DNA of 64,000 bases, from contig CANTUQ010000004.1 in NCBI GenBank assembly GCA_947683425.1, forward strand, positions 32,689,001 through 32,753,000, read 5' to 3'. The translations under genes were made by a program, and so were the position numbers. A model generated the notes under the pieces. It had not been told where the DNA came from. It did no database searches and saw only the letters and a program-made list of their open reading frames with translations. Within the stretch, counting starts at the first letter, position 1, and every line of letters starts with the position of its first letter. Below, piece by piece: positions 21,736 through 35,432 of this stretch. Source of the DNA: Excoecaria cochinchinensis (lineage: Eukaryota; Streptophyta; Magnoliopsida; Malpighiales; Euphorbiaceae).

Positions 21736-23348
21736 AAGTTACTCCCGCGTTGTCAACTTTTACTTTCCTTTTGTGATCCTCGACCAAAATAAGCTCGCAA
21801 AACCCATCATAAAAATATGTTAAATGTTAAACGAAAAATAAATTGAATATTAAATTCTGAAAAATTAACAAGTAAAATAATAAAGGAGTATTACTTGTAT
21901 AGAAAATGCATGGTGTGATGAGACAAAAGAAATACTAAATAAAAGAAGGAGCAAAGTATAGAAAAGAGTTAGGGACGGGCAAGAAAGACCGAGCGACTGG
22001 GGTCTGAAAGGTGACCAATGGGGAGGAAGGAGGTTTCTCCGATGACCCATCTCTCACTTGAGCGATGGCCGTCGGTGGGGGCATCTTCCCTTAGGTCATC
22101 ACTAGCACCCAAAAAGAAGAGGAAAACTCCATAGATGCATGTTTGAAGCTCTAATTTCACATTTTTTACACATTTCTCAGCTAAAAACAACCAAATAATA
22201 TCAGAATTAGTTCATAAAGAAGGTTTGTCAACAAAATAATCCATATTAACAAAATTTATATTTCATCAAAATATGCATATCACATTATATTTTTGAAATT
22301 AAAGTATGATTAAGCCAATTGTAATCTAGAATGTTTACCCTCAGAACTTGGATCTCTAGAGAGTGATGAAATCGTAAGTTCTTACCTTTAACTTCACACA
22401 ATCAGATTAAGAAATTAATGAGAAAATCAATTTCTTTCTCTACTTTCCCTAAGAATTAAAAAACAATGAAAATTGGAGCAAACCAAAAAAATAAAATTAA
22501 TTTCTCTTCCTCAATTGAACTCTTTGATTTTTGAAAAACGGATTTTGAAAGAAAAAGTGAACAAAGAAAATTTGAATTCTAGGAAAACTATTTTTGCTCT
22601 CCAAAATTTCTTTCAAGAAAAAGCCCTCTTTTAGGTTCATCTCAATTTATAGGCATCCTTGCCCTTGAAAAATTGAATTTCAAAAAGATTTGAGAAGGAA
22701 AATCAGTAATTTCAAAATCAAACCCCTAAAAATCCTTTAACAAATGTAAGAAATCCGATCTAGGATCCATAAAATCAACATTCCAAGTTTCCTGCAGAAG
22801 GAAATATGGAAATATGATACTAGATCACGACCAACGGGCATCACTTAAATGCACGACAGTCATCGCTCGTCAAAATAAACTGACTACCAATCTTGCCCTT
22901 CAACAGTCCATCCTTTGGAGAGGGGGCGCCCTTCAACAGTCTTTCACGTGAGCGACAGCTGTCACTCGCTTGAGCAACGGGTGTCATTGGCTAAATTGTC
23001 GACAAGCGCCAGGGGAATAACAGGCATCCGTCGCCATAGCAATAAGCAACTCTCGCGAGGGATGACATAGCGGGGTCCGTCCTCTACACGGGATGAGCAC
23101 CCCCGGCCTAACTGACGAGCATCCCTCGTGAGGGACAACCATCGATCACCCAAAATTCAAAGTTTTGACCGAAATTACCCATTTTTCAAATCAATAATAA
23201 AATAAAAGGATTTTTAACTATAAATGAATCTGACATTTGTGAAATTTAAGGCGAAAACTCGCAACTTCAGCCCTTCACCTATGAAATAGACATAAGTATC
23301 CTCATCGGACAACTCTGATATGGACTGCATCGGGACTCGATGTCTACA
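21736..23348 (-). repeat. Tat-type LTR (A2), probably truncated at its left end
   Basis: Minus-sense start TGTAGACATCGAGTCCCGATG resembles the start of the element A LTR. A TATA box CCTATAAATTGAG lies near 22646-22660, and CTGAGGGTAAACATTC near 22330-22345 matches CTGAGGGTAAATATTC in LTR A at about 18697-18712. CpG-rich CGACGG/GCGAC stretches occur at 21970-22080 and 22820-23145. No primer site or polypurine tract was found at the left end, and no target duplication was seen, so the left boundary is uncertain. Confidence 0.6.
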
Positions 23349-23847
23349 ACCCCAAACATTCCCAGAGAATTTATAACAGTAGAACAATAATTATGTCCCT
23401 AATAGGTACCTAGGAACAATCTGTGGTTTTTTTGACATATCTCTCATTTTACAAGTCCAAATGACGTGATTTTTGGTCCATATGAGACTTACAACATAAG
23501 AGAATAATTTTTAAGAGGAACATTAGCTTAAAAAAGTCGTTTACATTGAGTAAAATTTAGATTAAAATGACTTAAATTTCTATATTGTTTTAGGCCTAAA
23601 CTTAGGCATTTCTTACTAAAATGAATTCGAATTATACTTGAACTTTTTCAGAAATTTATAGCACATTTCCAACACATAATTATTGATGAATGATCACTAA
23701 AAATACACATGATATGTTATAAACATTGAGATACTGATTTGAATAAGGGCAAATACAACATGTGATCTAGTTTTTATGTATATATAATAACTATGAAAAT
23801 ATGTACATGTAAAACCCCATACCTGTAATTGGTATGGAATGAGAATG
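23349..23847 (+). repeat. Fragment of a long-LTR family related to C1
   Basis: Positions about 23395-23560 match, in plus orientation, the block at 59640-59790 (ACATATCTCT, TCCAAATGACGTGA-like and GAAACTTAC-like segments in the same order). This block also occurs in C1a and, in minus orientation, in C3. No protein-coding signal. Confidence 0.5.
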
Positions 23848-24193
23848 TGTAACACCCCAATACCCCTCGAGAGGAATACCGAGATGCTACACATGCACAA
23901 TGCAAATGGATAAACACTCATGCAAGAACAATGGCGGAAGCATCATACAAAAGCATAATTAAGCGGAAGCATCAAATAGGTCAAAGCATACTTGCATTAA
24001 GTAAATCTTACAATATCCTTATTAGAAAAAGTTAACAATATTACAAACCTTCCTCTCATATACAAAACAATATATAGGAGTTTTATACAAAAAGAATACT
24101 TCTAAACTCATTACAAAAAGAAACTCTTCAAAATCAAAACTCCTAGTGGCCAGCAGATGGGGACACTCCCTTCAGAACTGAACCTGCATACCT

Positions 24194-24238
24194 ACACGGA
24201 AACAAAACATCCGTGCTAAACGATAACGCTTAGTGGGA
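24194..24238 (-). promoter_or_regulatory. LTR double stem-loop (C2)
   Basis: Minus-sense CTAAGCG/CGTTTAG (24216-24233; one G-U wobble in RNA) followed by CACGG/CCGTG (24195-24215), in the same order and spacing as in element B, about 345 bp from the LTR 3' end. Confidence 0.65.
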
Positions 24239-24558
24239 ATATACAGAAAGCAAAGGACTTCCAGTGAAGTCACAAACATAAAGAGTTACCAAACGCACTT
24301 ACATCACCCATCACTAACATATGCACATATAACGGTATTGGCACACCAACAACACTTCCATGCATCTAACATATACAAATATCGCTTACAAAGCAGGGCA
24401 TGAAGCAATAATCTTCTCAAGTATCATGTATGGGCAAAGATAGCATTCACTGCTAACAGGAGCAAACACAAATATAGGACAGATACAAGCTCACTTATTA
24501 TCTCACAATTCATAACAAAACGATATAACCAAAAGCAAAAGCCTGAGTGCAAACGATG

Positions 24559-24738
24559 GTGGATACGGGTGTTCAGAATACCGACAAATAGTATCAGAAG
24601 ACCGAAGTCTAAAAGTCTAAAATATCAGAAGACTAAAGTCTAAAACTTTCAGATACCCAAAGGTACAAACACTAGACCCATACAGGCCGATAGAAGCAGC
24701 TGAACTAAACCCTTTATAAGCATGCTTATCTATCCACT
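24559..24738 (-). repeat. LTR hairpin-array module (C2)
   Basis: Minus sense: GTGGATAGATAAGCATGCTTAT at the start, then GTACC-TTTG-GGTAT, AGACT-TT-AGTCT (24630-24641) and AGACT-TC-GGTCT (24599-24610, one wobble), separated by TCTGATA/CTGAAAG-type linkers, and closed by GTATCCACC. The layout follows C1b although the stem sequences differ. Confidence 0.6.
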
Positions 24739-26161
24739 ACCTTGACTCTTCAGGCTGAACAAACACTCTAATCGCAATATTACATATTCCAACCAATAAT
24801 ACATAGCCAGTCCCTTCATGTACAAGACAAGCAAAACCATCATGGTTCATATATATATATATATAATACATATAAGCTTAAAATGTGTGTACATTCATAA
24901 CTAATACAATTCTATAAACAAATAAGAAGAAAAAGACACAACTTACAACTTTACAGAGGGTCGCGCTCACGACCCTTGTCACGCCCGCTACAGAATGCCA
25001 AGAATAGCTTCTATTGCGCCCGTGACCATGCTCGCACTCGCGACAAAACCTACCACACGCTGATGTCGTGCACACGGGCCTCGTCGCTCTCGCGACAGAA
25101 TGCCAAAGTGGCTTTTGTTGCGCTCGCGACCCATGTCGCACTCGTGACAGAAGCGAACTAAGTGCTCAATTCCAAGCAAAACAAACCATCCAAGCACATA
25201 CTTCACATACCAACTTAAGACTGACGTGCATAACCTCTAGAATCATGCAATAAGCATCTAAGAACACTAATTACAACATGAATACAATTCAAATACTAAT
25301 CTCATACAAAGAGCCAATAATCAATATAACCATAACAATTGCTCAACATGCCAAAATCTAAACATATGATCATACAAAGTTGACTATAACTCTCAAATGA
25401 ACTTTAACACTAATTCAAGCATACTAAAGCATCCTTTACCCTAACATGCATCAATAGCAGCCACTCAAGATAATACCTCAATATAACTACACATGCATAG
25501 ATCAAACTAACAACTTAGCACATGCAACAAATTCAAAAGGGCACACGATCCCAACCTCTAGGAAGCAACCCAAACTCTTCTCTTTAAGAACCAATCTTCT
25601 CTTTGCCTCTATCTTTTCTCCTTTCCTCAGCTCCTTGCACAACCAACAACACTTACTTAATCCATTTAGCACAAACTTGAAGTCAAAACAGAAAAGAGTA
25701 GAAGATGATCATAACCAATCCTTAGCCACACTTACCTTTAAATTCTCTTATTCAACCTCTATAAACCATCCAAAAGCATAAATTAATTTACCAAATGAAG
25801 AGCTCAAGCCGAGAATGAAGAAGGAAGATCAAATAAAACCCAAAAGAAAAAGGAGAAATGAAGAAGCCGGCCACATGCAAAGGAAATGGGACAGAATTCC
25901 CGGTCAACACACTATTTATTGCATGGACAAGCTAGGTGGCACTCCCATCTCTTGCCAAATGTCCAACCAAAGCCACAAGTCCCACTAACTCATAAATCCC
26001 TCTTTGTTCCACGAAAATTGTCCATTTAAGTCCCTTAAATGAATTCTTTCTTCAAGCAATATATAAATGATTCAAATAAGTCCTTCTTATTGGAGAACTC
26101 ATACAAATACAGCAATTGGCACTACTAATTCTACTAGGGTGCAAATTTGGTTATTACAGGA

Positions 26162-29100
26162 TGTCACATCGCTACAATTATATTAAGTTACACTGCACTT
26201 GACAGTTTAATGGGTAAAATTTTTTTTTTTTGAAAACATGATAATTCAATAATGTCTATACATGAACAATTTAAAAATAACAATAACTTGTACATACTTT
26301 ACCAGATGTCTATTCATTTACTTAAACCTGACTAACATCTAACTATAACTTATTTCTCCAACTTGAACATATACAAGCCATGTCCATCTATGTCACTAAG
26401 CTTGCTTCAGTCTGCTTCTTACAAACTACCAGCACAATTTCGATCATCAGCAAAACTCTGGTCACTTCAAGTCTTTCTACTTCCCATAACCTACGCGCAG
26501 TAAAACACTATATGCTGAGCATATAATGCTCAGTGGTGGATACACATATAATATTTTCCATCAAGTTATACACATACATAAATTTACACATTCATGCACA
26601 AACATACTTATGCCTTAATTGTATTAATTTTCTTTAGTTTTCTTAATCATTTACATCTTAATCTTTAATACTTATTATTACACTTCTATACATATATCCA
26701 TATAATCTTATAATTATTTTGTACCCTTTCTTTAACTTCTGATATTGTTATTTCCTTATTCTTTAATGCATATGTCTTATAAATTACTTATACGTTCATA
26801 TATTCATTATCCTTATAATTATTACTATTATTAGTACCATTATTCTTAATATTGTTATTAATATCCTTCAATACTTACTATTACTCTTATTACTTCCCAG
26901 ATTCATTTCTTATTAATTTCTAATAAATCATCTAGTAGCTAAACATTCATTTCTTAGTTTACTTACATTATTCTTTTTATGTCACTTCAAGTGTATACAT
27001 ATTCTAAATCTATACATTTTGGTTTTACGCCTACATTTCATTTTCTTGTATTAACTTTAGTGTTTTCATAATTTAATTCACTCACATATTAACATCTACA
27101 TAATTTATTTATTCTTTATTTCTATTTGAATTCAATCTTTTTTCATGTTACTTACTTTATACCTTTTTCTCTACCCAAACATTTTATGAACATTTTAGTT
27201 AGGTTTCTATTATTACTATAATGTCTAATAATACTTTTCTTCTATTATCAACATTATCACTTCTATATTTAACATTATTACCATTACCATTATTACTATT
27301 GTTACATTTCCTTTTAACTTATGTTCTATAATTTTCTTCATTAGCCATAATTTTATCAATATTATTCCTTCAATCTCTATTTTACTTGTAGTTATCTTTT
27401 ACATACTTATCATTCAATCTATGAGTTATACATTGACTTCGTAATCACTAGTTATTGCTCTTATTTTCTTTGTTCATTTCTTTATACTTTTACCATTTAA
27501 TATTCTCTTTCTTATTGTCTTCTCATAGCGTCACATGATTTCTTAATTCATACATTTATTATACATTCACTATTTATTATTTACATGCATCTTTTATCAT
27601 CTTATTTGTTATTTTCTTTAAATAATTGCCAATTGATCACTGTTTCATTTATTATTTCATATCACTATTTTGCCCCGAGTAATATTCGGTAAAAATTTCC
27701 AAACCGGATATGTGGGATAGAACACTGAGCAGTGACCCCGAAGGACCATCCCATATCACTATCACTTTCACTGTCACTATCACTGAACACTGAAATCACT
27801 GTATCACTGAGCACTGTAATTACCGTATCACTATAGTATACCGTCATTAGTCTACCCAAGAAAGTCACCATGACTCGTACCACGATATAGGTGTTCCTAT
27901 GGATAGGCAATTATATACTGAGCTATATTTGACTACCAGACTACTAGGGGGAATATTCACTTTCCACTTATTTTCCACATTTACATTATTTACACACTTT
28001 CATAACAATTTTATTATATTCTTGGGTACTACTTTTTTATATTGCTTTATACATTTATATACCTTATATACTATTACATTTTCACATTCATATAACCATA
28101 TACACTATAATTTCAAATTTAATACACTTCCTTCCATTCGGCAATCACAAGATTCATTCCACATTTGACTTCCTTTCTGCTAATTTTAATTCCATGCTAT
28201 CATTTATTTATTTCTAACCCAAATATGCTATTATTTCACTCTAGACAAACATGTTCCATGTCATTCACCAATAATATACACACATGAAATCATGTTCATT
28301 GCTATACTTATATAGTCATACATATATAACTATTAGATCAATATAAATTTCCATACACACATATTTCCTTTGTTATAACATTAACATAACATAGTAATAC
28401 ATCTTTTTGTTTTCTTTTCTTAATTTCCTATATTTTTATTCTCTTTAATTATCAAATTGTTCCCCTTTTCATTAATTTTTCTAATATAAACTATAATCAA
28501 TTAATATTCAATTTAACTATGTTATGCTTATATATATAATTCTTAAATCAAATCATTCCGTTTATTATTCATATTGTTCACTTAATAAATGTCTCTATTT
28601 ATTTAACGTTTCTTATATCATCCTCATTTTTACAATTTTACATAAATATAGCCCTTTATGTTACGTGCCTTTTCACTATTATTAACAATTTGTTTTACTC
28701 TTTTTGCCATTACTATTATTTTTATTATTATCATTATTCTTATTATCGATATTACTTCTCTCACTCTCATTTTTATGCTTATTATATTCATTATTCCTAA
28801 TATTTGTAACATTATTCTTATATTTATTTCTATACTTATTTTTTATTTTTTTTCTTTCTACTTTTAATTCTTTGATTTTTAATTATTAATCATAAATTTT
28901 ACACTTCCATGCTTGTTCCTTTACATGTCCACGTAAGTGACCTTCTCATGTATATGATACCATTTATTTCCATACAATATTCCTATCATTCTAATATCAT
29001 TATTATTCACTTGTTCTTCTTACTTATTATATGGTTGTTGTTAATATTTATATTATCCATATCACAATCATTTGCTTATTTAAATTCTATAATTTCATTA

Positions 29101-31093
29101 TTAGCCTTAAACTTATAAACTTTATCCTCTCATCCTTACTTTAAACTAATATTATCAAACATAGCTATTCGGTCCCTAATTTCTCTTCAATTTTCGAATT
29201 TGCCCTTTAATTTTCCATAATTAAAATTTGCCACAACTTTGATATTTTCCATTCCTAATTCATTATTTTATATGTAAAATATTCATTTTAGTCGTTTAAT
29301 TATATTCTTATGCTTATTACACTTTTAACTCTTATTTTAATATTTTTAACTTATTTACCATTTAATCTTCTTATTTCTTCATATTTACCCTTTTTACCCA
29401 ATTTTTTTTGGATAATTATCATTTTACTCATTTAACTTTTAAATCTTTACAATTTTGTCCTTTTCACTTCATTTTCTCTTATTTAGCCTTCCTTTCTCAT
29501 TTTTAAGCTCATTTTCCTATTTTAAACCTCTTTTCTTACTTTAAACCATTTTTATCCATTATCTAATTCGGCCATCACATACTTTCACCCTCCATTTCAT
29601 TTATCTTTCACTTATTATAACATTATGCCCTTAATTATTTATTTCTCATTTAACTGTACTAGTATTTCACTTCAAATGAACATATTCCATATTAATCACT
29701 TTAGACATAATACTTGACTAAAATAAAATATATCCAGTTAAATTCTAAAAATCCTCAATAAATTAGTATAGACTTACTTTTAATTCTACATTTATTTCCA
29801 TGAATTTTAATCATTAAATCATCAAAATAACTCATATTTTACCCTATGATAAAATTCGATCACCTTAGGATTATCTCTCCAATTTTATGCTTTTTATATT
29901 TATCATATATTCCATCATTTTCACTCACTAATTAACTCATTTCTCTGTTCATATCACATTAGACATGCATAATTCACCATCACTTATAAACACGTACACA
30001 TAATCATATTCATATTAAATGGAAAATAATAGATTGTGTGTCCATTAACCTTAAATTCTTCTTTTCCAAGCATCACTCTTCCTTTTTCCTTCCATTTCCT
30101 TTTGATTTCTCCTCCTCTTCCTTATGTTCCACCATGGCCGAACCACACATCAAGAGAATTCCTTCCAAATTATTTTTCCATAATTCAAAATAAATACATA
30201 ATAATCATATCCACTCTTAATTCTACCTTAAAAACTAATTAAACTATTAAAATCTAATTAAATTCACTTACTTGGTTTTAACACTAAACCTTTTCTTTCT
30301 TTATTTCTTTCACCTCCTTTGCTTCACTTAAACTCTTAAGATGGTTATCTATGAATTTAGGGCATAAAATTTGCTTAGGATAAGAAATTGGACTAGATTA
30401 GCTTAAGTGAAATGAAGAGAATTCATGGAATTTCCATGTGTGAGTGCTACGGCCTAGAGAGTGGTGGAGCAATGGAGAAAATTCTACAAATGGCCAATTT
30501 TTCAGCCTTATATAATGAATCTTAATCGGGTTTTGCTTGGTCAAACCAATTGGGCCAACCCAATTAAGCCCAATTAGTTAAATAATTATTATCTTGGCCC
30601 AATTTAATTCTTTCATTTTCCAATCTCAATTTCTCATAAACATACATCCATAATTCTTAAAATATATTAATTAGCTTACACGAATATTTTGGATCAATCG
30701 GAGACCGTCTTCCGGTCTAGCAAATTTTTACTTGTCCCATAATCCAATTTTGTGTCGCCGTAAAATTAATTTTTCTTTACCATAATGCCCCCCCATATTA
30801 TTTAAAGTGAGTCTATGTATTCAAATAATTTTTTAGAGGTCTCTAGCATAATTTTTAGGCCCGATCAAACCTGTCACTATTAAAATTGAAGCGTGACATT
30901 TCTTTATTTTTAACTTTTGAGGGTCTATTTGACCTTGGTTTCACCTCAAATTTCATCCTTAGGCTGTTCTAACTTGTACTTTTCACTAGTCCACTAAAAT
31001 ATATTTCGATCCTGGGTGGTACTATTCACTTCAGTGTCATTATTCAAGTCCTGGGAAGCACTATTCGTGAACACTAAAATTTGGGCCACTACA
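26162..31093 (-). repeat. Very long AT-rich LTR (F), probable 3' LTR of a minus-strand element
   Basis: Plus coordinates from TGTCACATCG to GGGCCACTACA, about 4.9 kb. The right end is fixed by a polypurine tract outside it (31094 onward). The left end is supported by the double stem-loop 350 bp inside (26493-26533). A TATA-like TTATATAAG lies on the minus strand at 30506-30514, and AAGTAAGTG, a donor-like site, at about 30266-30272. An irregular hairpin region is at 27675-27906. No open frame resembles a protein. It could be two LTR pieces joined; no internal breakpoint was seen. Confidence 0.5.
26493..26533 (-). promoter_or_regulatory. LTR double stem-loop (F), with compensatory changes
   Basis: Stem one is CTGAGCA-TATAA-TGCTCAG (26515-26533), a perfect 7-bp stem that differs from CTAAGCG/CGCTTAG at two positions on each side, both changed together. 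The second stem is reduced to AGT/ACT plus a wobble. Orientation is minus as for the LTR. Confidence 0.6.
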
Positions 31094-31270
31094 ACTCTCC
31101 CCCACTAAAAAAAAAATTCATCCTCAAAGTTTACTTGTATACCATAGCTGTGGTTACTATCATTTTATAACTTCTCTTAGGTACTAGCCTTTGGTCGTGC
31201 CATATATATATATATATATATTTGTAATTAATTACATTCTTATCTTACATTAATATCATTTCACTCAATT
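31094..31270 (-). promoter_or_regulatory. Polypurine tract and 3' untranslated remnant next to LTR F
   Basis: Minus sense: CTTTGAGGATGAATTTTTT, then AGTGGGGGAGAGTTG directly before the LTR start TGTAGTGGCCC. This is the same arrangement as GAATTTCGAGGACGAAATTC plus AGTAGGGGAGAG in element B, with the stem largely lost. Beyond it to 31270 is AT-rich sequence with a short TA repeat (about 31203-31221); no coding region of the element follows. Confidence 0.6.
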
Positions 31271-31490
31271 ATTACCTGCATTACTAAAGAGGTGGATAAT
31301 AGAATATAAAATGCATTGGTACCCGAGGGTACCGGTGTCATACCGCTAACACATAAATGCATAGGGATCCACAACTGAAATCCAAATATAAAGGGGACCC
31401 AACAGGATCTAGAAATGCATCAGGACCGAACAGTAGGTCCAACACATAAGTTATAGTAATATAATCCCATAAGCATGCCTATCTACCCAT
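31271..31490 (-). repeat. LTR hairpin-array module (C3)
   Basis: GGTACCC-GA-GGGTACC (31318-31333), GGATCC..ATCC (31365-31383), a wobble-containing GGGTC/GATCC stem (about 31395-31409) and GGACC-GAACAGTA-GGTCC (31423-31440), with ATGCAT-containing linkers between units. Minus-sense start TAGATAGGCATGCTTATGGG lies near 31470-31490, and GGTGGATA is at the other end. Confidence 0.6.
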
Positions 31491-33973
31491 GACTCGGCCT
31501 ACGCAGGCTATACACAAAATTGTTCCATTTTAAGATACCCATATTACTCTTACATTTTGTTATAAGCACATACTTTTATTGTAATCATATAATGATTACA
31601 CATTTAGCCATTCGCATAATGTTTATACCCGTCATAATCATCATATTCATAAATAATTATTATAACCATACATTATTCATAAACTCGCACATATATTACA
31701 TATACACCTATATACTCATTGAATCTATAAATGCATATTCATACACTTGGACACCATGAAATTTCACAAACAGATATTATTGCTAATTTTAAACTCATTT
31801 AATACTCATTATATTGTTATTACAATCTCATAGTTACATTGATTACTTACTTTTAATTATTTTCCATATATTAATCACTTAAACATACACTATGTTGTCT
31901 TAAACATACATTAAATGAAAACTTGGAAGGTTTCAAAAAAGTTCTAATTCAATTCAAAATCAAAACAGAGAATATAGGAAAAACAGAGGTAACTGACGGT
32001 CGTGCCTTATGACCGATGGCCGTCCCTATATGACCGACGGGCAACCATGGACAAATGGGCAATGGTAAATGGACGGGTATGACAGGTGGTAATTACGCCA
32101 GACCGACGGGCTTGACTGCAATCGACGGGCGTCCCTTCATAACAAACGAGCGGCCATGGATGGATGGGTTTGACCAACAAATGGCCACTAACAGACGGGT
32201 GTAACCCTTGACTGATGATCATTGCCCAATACGAACAAGCATCCCTGGGCAGAATGGCTTCTCAAACAAAACACACTACTTCCAAAATAGAATCTAATCA
32301 TACTTGTTCAGTCTGAAATACTATGTAAACACCATTTTTATCCAAAATAGTCTCTTAAAAAATGATCCCCAATATGTTAGCTTTCTAATGGTACAAATTT
32401 CATGTCATATGGAGCTGTAAAGCCCTATTTCAGGAAAATGGCTACTGTTTTTGACATTTTTGGGGACCTTAGAGCCAAAAATAAATTATGGCTATTTCTT
32501 GGAATTTTATAGACATAGAAGTCACGGTTCAAATGCCTCTAGATAACCCAATTTTAAGATTCCTAACTCAATTTATAACTTAAAAATCGGACTGAGGTCA
32601 GATAACACCATAAATAGAACTGGTTCCAATCATCCGGCCAAAATAGATACCCTTCTATTTTTGCCACTTTTGAGGGTTTTAGAATCGGAATTAGCTCATG
32701 GTCATTTCTATGATAATTGTACGTATGGAAGCCACAGTTTCAACCCAATCGGATTCACTTAATTTGGAGTTCTAAAACTCCACTTCTAGCCAACATGACT
32801 CCAAAGGTCATTTTATACCTTTGCACAGAATTTCACTATGTAGTTCAACAAGCCTATAATCAACTAATTTGACAAAATTCAATCCAAACCAACATAACAT
32901 ATATACAAACACCTCAAAATGTTCAATTCCTCACTAAATATTCATTAACATAAAAATTAACACAACAATTCCCAAACCTCATTTGATGTCTTTTTTCTTT
33001 TCACTTTTGCTCCTCATTGCTCTACTTTACCTTATTTCTTTCTTCTTCTCTTACTCTTTCATGGTCATAATCATCCAAAATCCCTCATTATCACCCACAC
33101 ATGTCATTAATTAGAATTCTTAACCATTTAAGAAGAAATCAATGAAATAGGAGACTTATTTCTTGCCTTTCTCATACAAATCTTCCACCCAAAAACACTT
33201 AAAACTTGAGAAGTCCAAAACTCAAGATTGTGTCTTTAATTTAGAGAGAGTAGCATGAGGAAGTAGATGAAGAAATCTTCTCTTTTTTCACTCTTAAATG
33301 GTCGACCAAATTAGCCTAAAAATGGCCAAACAAATTGGCTTAATTATGGCCACTTAATTCATGTTAATCCACCTTGCCATATGTCACATATTTATTGGTT
33401 CCTTTTAAGATTTTTATGCAAACTTCCACTTTAATCCTTTATCTCTTAATGCTTCATGCATTTAACATGTAATTATTCCATTCTCAAACATTGGCCCACA
33501 TGATTACTTAATGCATTCAATTTAATCTATAGATACAAAATGACTAATTTACCCTTGACCCCTTATTATTTAATACCAATCCCCTCTTTTACTACACTAA
33601 CAATTTTAATTACCCGATAATGTACTTTCAATCACCAAATTAATTCTTACTAATGATTCTTAACAAATTCCAACATACCGTACTTATAGAAACTTTTCAT
33701 TTAATGGCGATTATGTCCTCCATTCCATTTTACTACTTTAATTAACTCATTTTTACACTTACCTTCTTATTAACTTTATGCTTTTCATTTTCATACCAAG
33801 TAACTCTTTATGCCCCTAAATATCTAGTTACTAATTTATCTCCAACCTTCCAATTAATACCGAAAGTGTTCTCAACTTCACTTAACTATTTCAATTAATC
33901 AATTACACATTTCAATCATTTTTGTACTCAAAACACATACAAATCTGACTGGGGTACATTTCGGGCCATTACA
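31271..33973 (-). repeat. LTR C3, left end missing
   Basis: The right terminus reads, in minus sense, TGTAATGGCCCGAAATGTACC. It contains the conserved block at about 32370-32460 (minus CATATGACATGAAATTTG, TTAGAAAGCTAACAT), a CpG-rich CGACGG zone (31994-32240) and, at its left, the hairpin array. The double stem-loop and the LTR 3' end expected further left are absent, so about 0.5 kb is lost. No gene. Confidence 0.55.
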
Positions 33974-34009
33974 CTCTTGAACCATACTAAAATTGATTTG
34001 CGATGTAGA

Positions 34010-35432
34010 TATTATTAGTTATAAGTTATAAGTGAAGATGTACCTAAGACTGCATTTGGAACAAGATATGTACCTGTAGCTTTCATTGACTTACTGAATA
34101 AGGTGTTTAAGCCTTTTTTGATCGCTTCATGATGATTTTTTGGTTTATTCATGGATTGAGGATAAGCATGCTTATCATTTAATGACAATATTGCAGACTT
34201 TGGGAAAACACTGGTTGTATGCTAAGTTTTCTAAATGTAAATTTTGGCTAAAAAGTGTAGCCTTCTTAGACCATGTAGTGTCTAAGAATGCTATATAAGT
34301 AAATCCAAAGATTATGAAAGCAGGGTCAAATTGGCCAAGGCCTACAATTGTTACAAACGTGTATAATTTTCTAAGTTTGGCCAAGTATTATTGAAGATTT
34401 AGGCATAATTTTTTAGAATAGTAATGCTATCAACTTAGTTAACATGGAAGAATGTGCCATTTGTATTATCTAAAGCTTGTGAGAACAGTTTTTAAAAGTT
34501 GAAGTAATGTTTAACTTTAAAACAAATTTTAACTTTTCCTTCAAGAACAAGGGTATTTACCGTGTATTATGATTCTTCCCTAGTTGATCTTACATATTAG
34601 TCAATATAAAATGGTCAGGTAGTAGCTTATGCTTTTAGAAAATTAAAAAAGCATGAACAAAACTGCCCCACCCATGGCTTAAAGATGGTGACAGTAGTGT
34701 ATTTGCATTGAAAATATGAAGGCATTATCTTTATAGAGAAACATGTGAAATATACATATAAAACAAAAATCTAAAGTACATTTTCCAGCATAAAGATATG
34801 ATCTGAGACAGAGTCAATGAACGAAACTTTTGAAAGATTATGATTGTGAAATACTACACCATCAAGGTAAAGCTAATGTATTCGCAAATTCCTTGAGTAA
34901 GAAATCCGCTAGGAGTTTAGCTCACATTCATACAGAGAGAAGGTATCTGATTAGAGAAATACATAACTATATGCTAATGGGGTTCAACTTGAGATTCAAA
35001 ACTCAAAATTCTTACTAGCTTATTTTCAAATTAAATATACTTTTTAAGATAGAATCAAAACATCTTAAAGTAGAAATCCTCAATTATTCAAGATAGTGGG
35101 TGAAAAAGAAGCAAAAGAGCTGAAGAGTTTAGGTTGGATAATGTAGATAGTTGCTTAATGTATGGTTCTAGGCTATGTTTTCAAAATTTGGATAATTTGT
35201 GGAAGGAAATATTAAAGGAGTCACCCATTGCTGCTTATAATGTTCATCCAGGATACACCAAAATGTATAAATATCTTAAAATGTTGTATTGGTGAATGGT
35301 ATGAGGGAAGATGTAGCAGATTTTATTTCTGAGTGCTTGACTTGTCAACAAGGTAAGCTTTAGCATTAGAAACCAATAGATTTATTGCAACAACTTCCAA
35401 TCCCAAAATGGAAATGGGAAAGAATAGCTATG
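34010..35432 (+). pseudogene. Element E: heavily decayed Ty3/gypsy pol (RT, RNase H, integrase start)
   Basis: The plus strand can be read through many stops and shifts as chromovirus pol. Near 34040-34120 come KTAFGTRY and DLLNKVFKPFL-like RT residues. Then come RT thumb and RNase H remnants. At 34830-35000 is the RNase H end (KDYDCEILHHQGKANVFA, compare KDYNCIVDYHPGKANVVA in element B), and at about 35225-35420 the integrase zinc region (HPGYTKMYKYLKMLYW, CLTCQQ, IPKWKWERIAM). It ends abruptly at 35432. Much more degraded than B or D, so it is the oldest element here. The LTR C3 abuts its left side. Confidence 0.7.

Larger units (their letters stand above)
23848..26158 (-). repeat. Solo LTR C2
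   Basis: Plus coordinates run TGTAACACCCC to GGTTATTACA (2311 bp). Flanks are GAATG (23843-23847) and GGATG (26159-26163), a target duplication with one mismatch, and no internal region is attached, so it is a solo LTR left by recombination. It carries the double stem-loop (24194-24238), the hairpin array (24559-24738), a CpG-rich zone (24958-25152), a splice-donor-like GGTAAGTG (minus, about 25736) and a TATA-like AATAAATAG (minus, about 25910). No gene. Confidence 0.78.

Noticed and set aside
24878..25253. Overlapping open frames on both strands in LTR C2
   Set aside because: Coincide with the CpG-rich palindrome zone; no conservation as protein.
27665..27910. 81-codon minus frame with Ser-Asp repeats
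   Set aside because: Produced by TCACT-type repeats in the hairpin region of LTR F.
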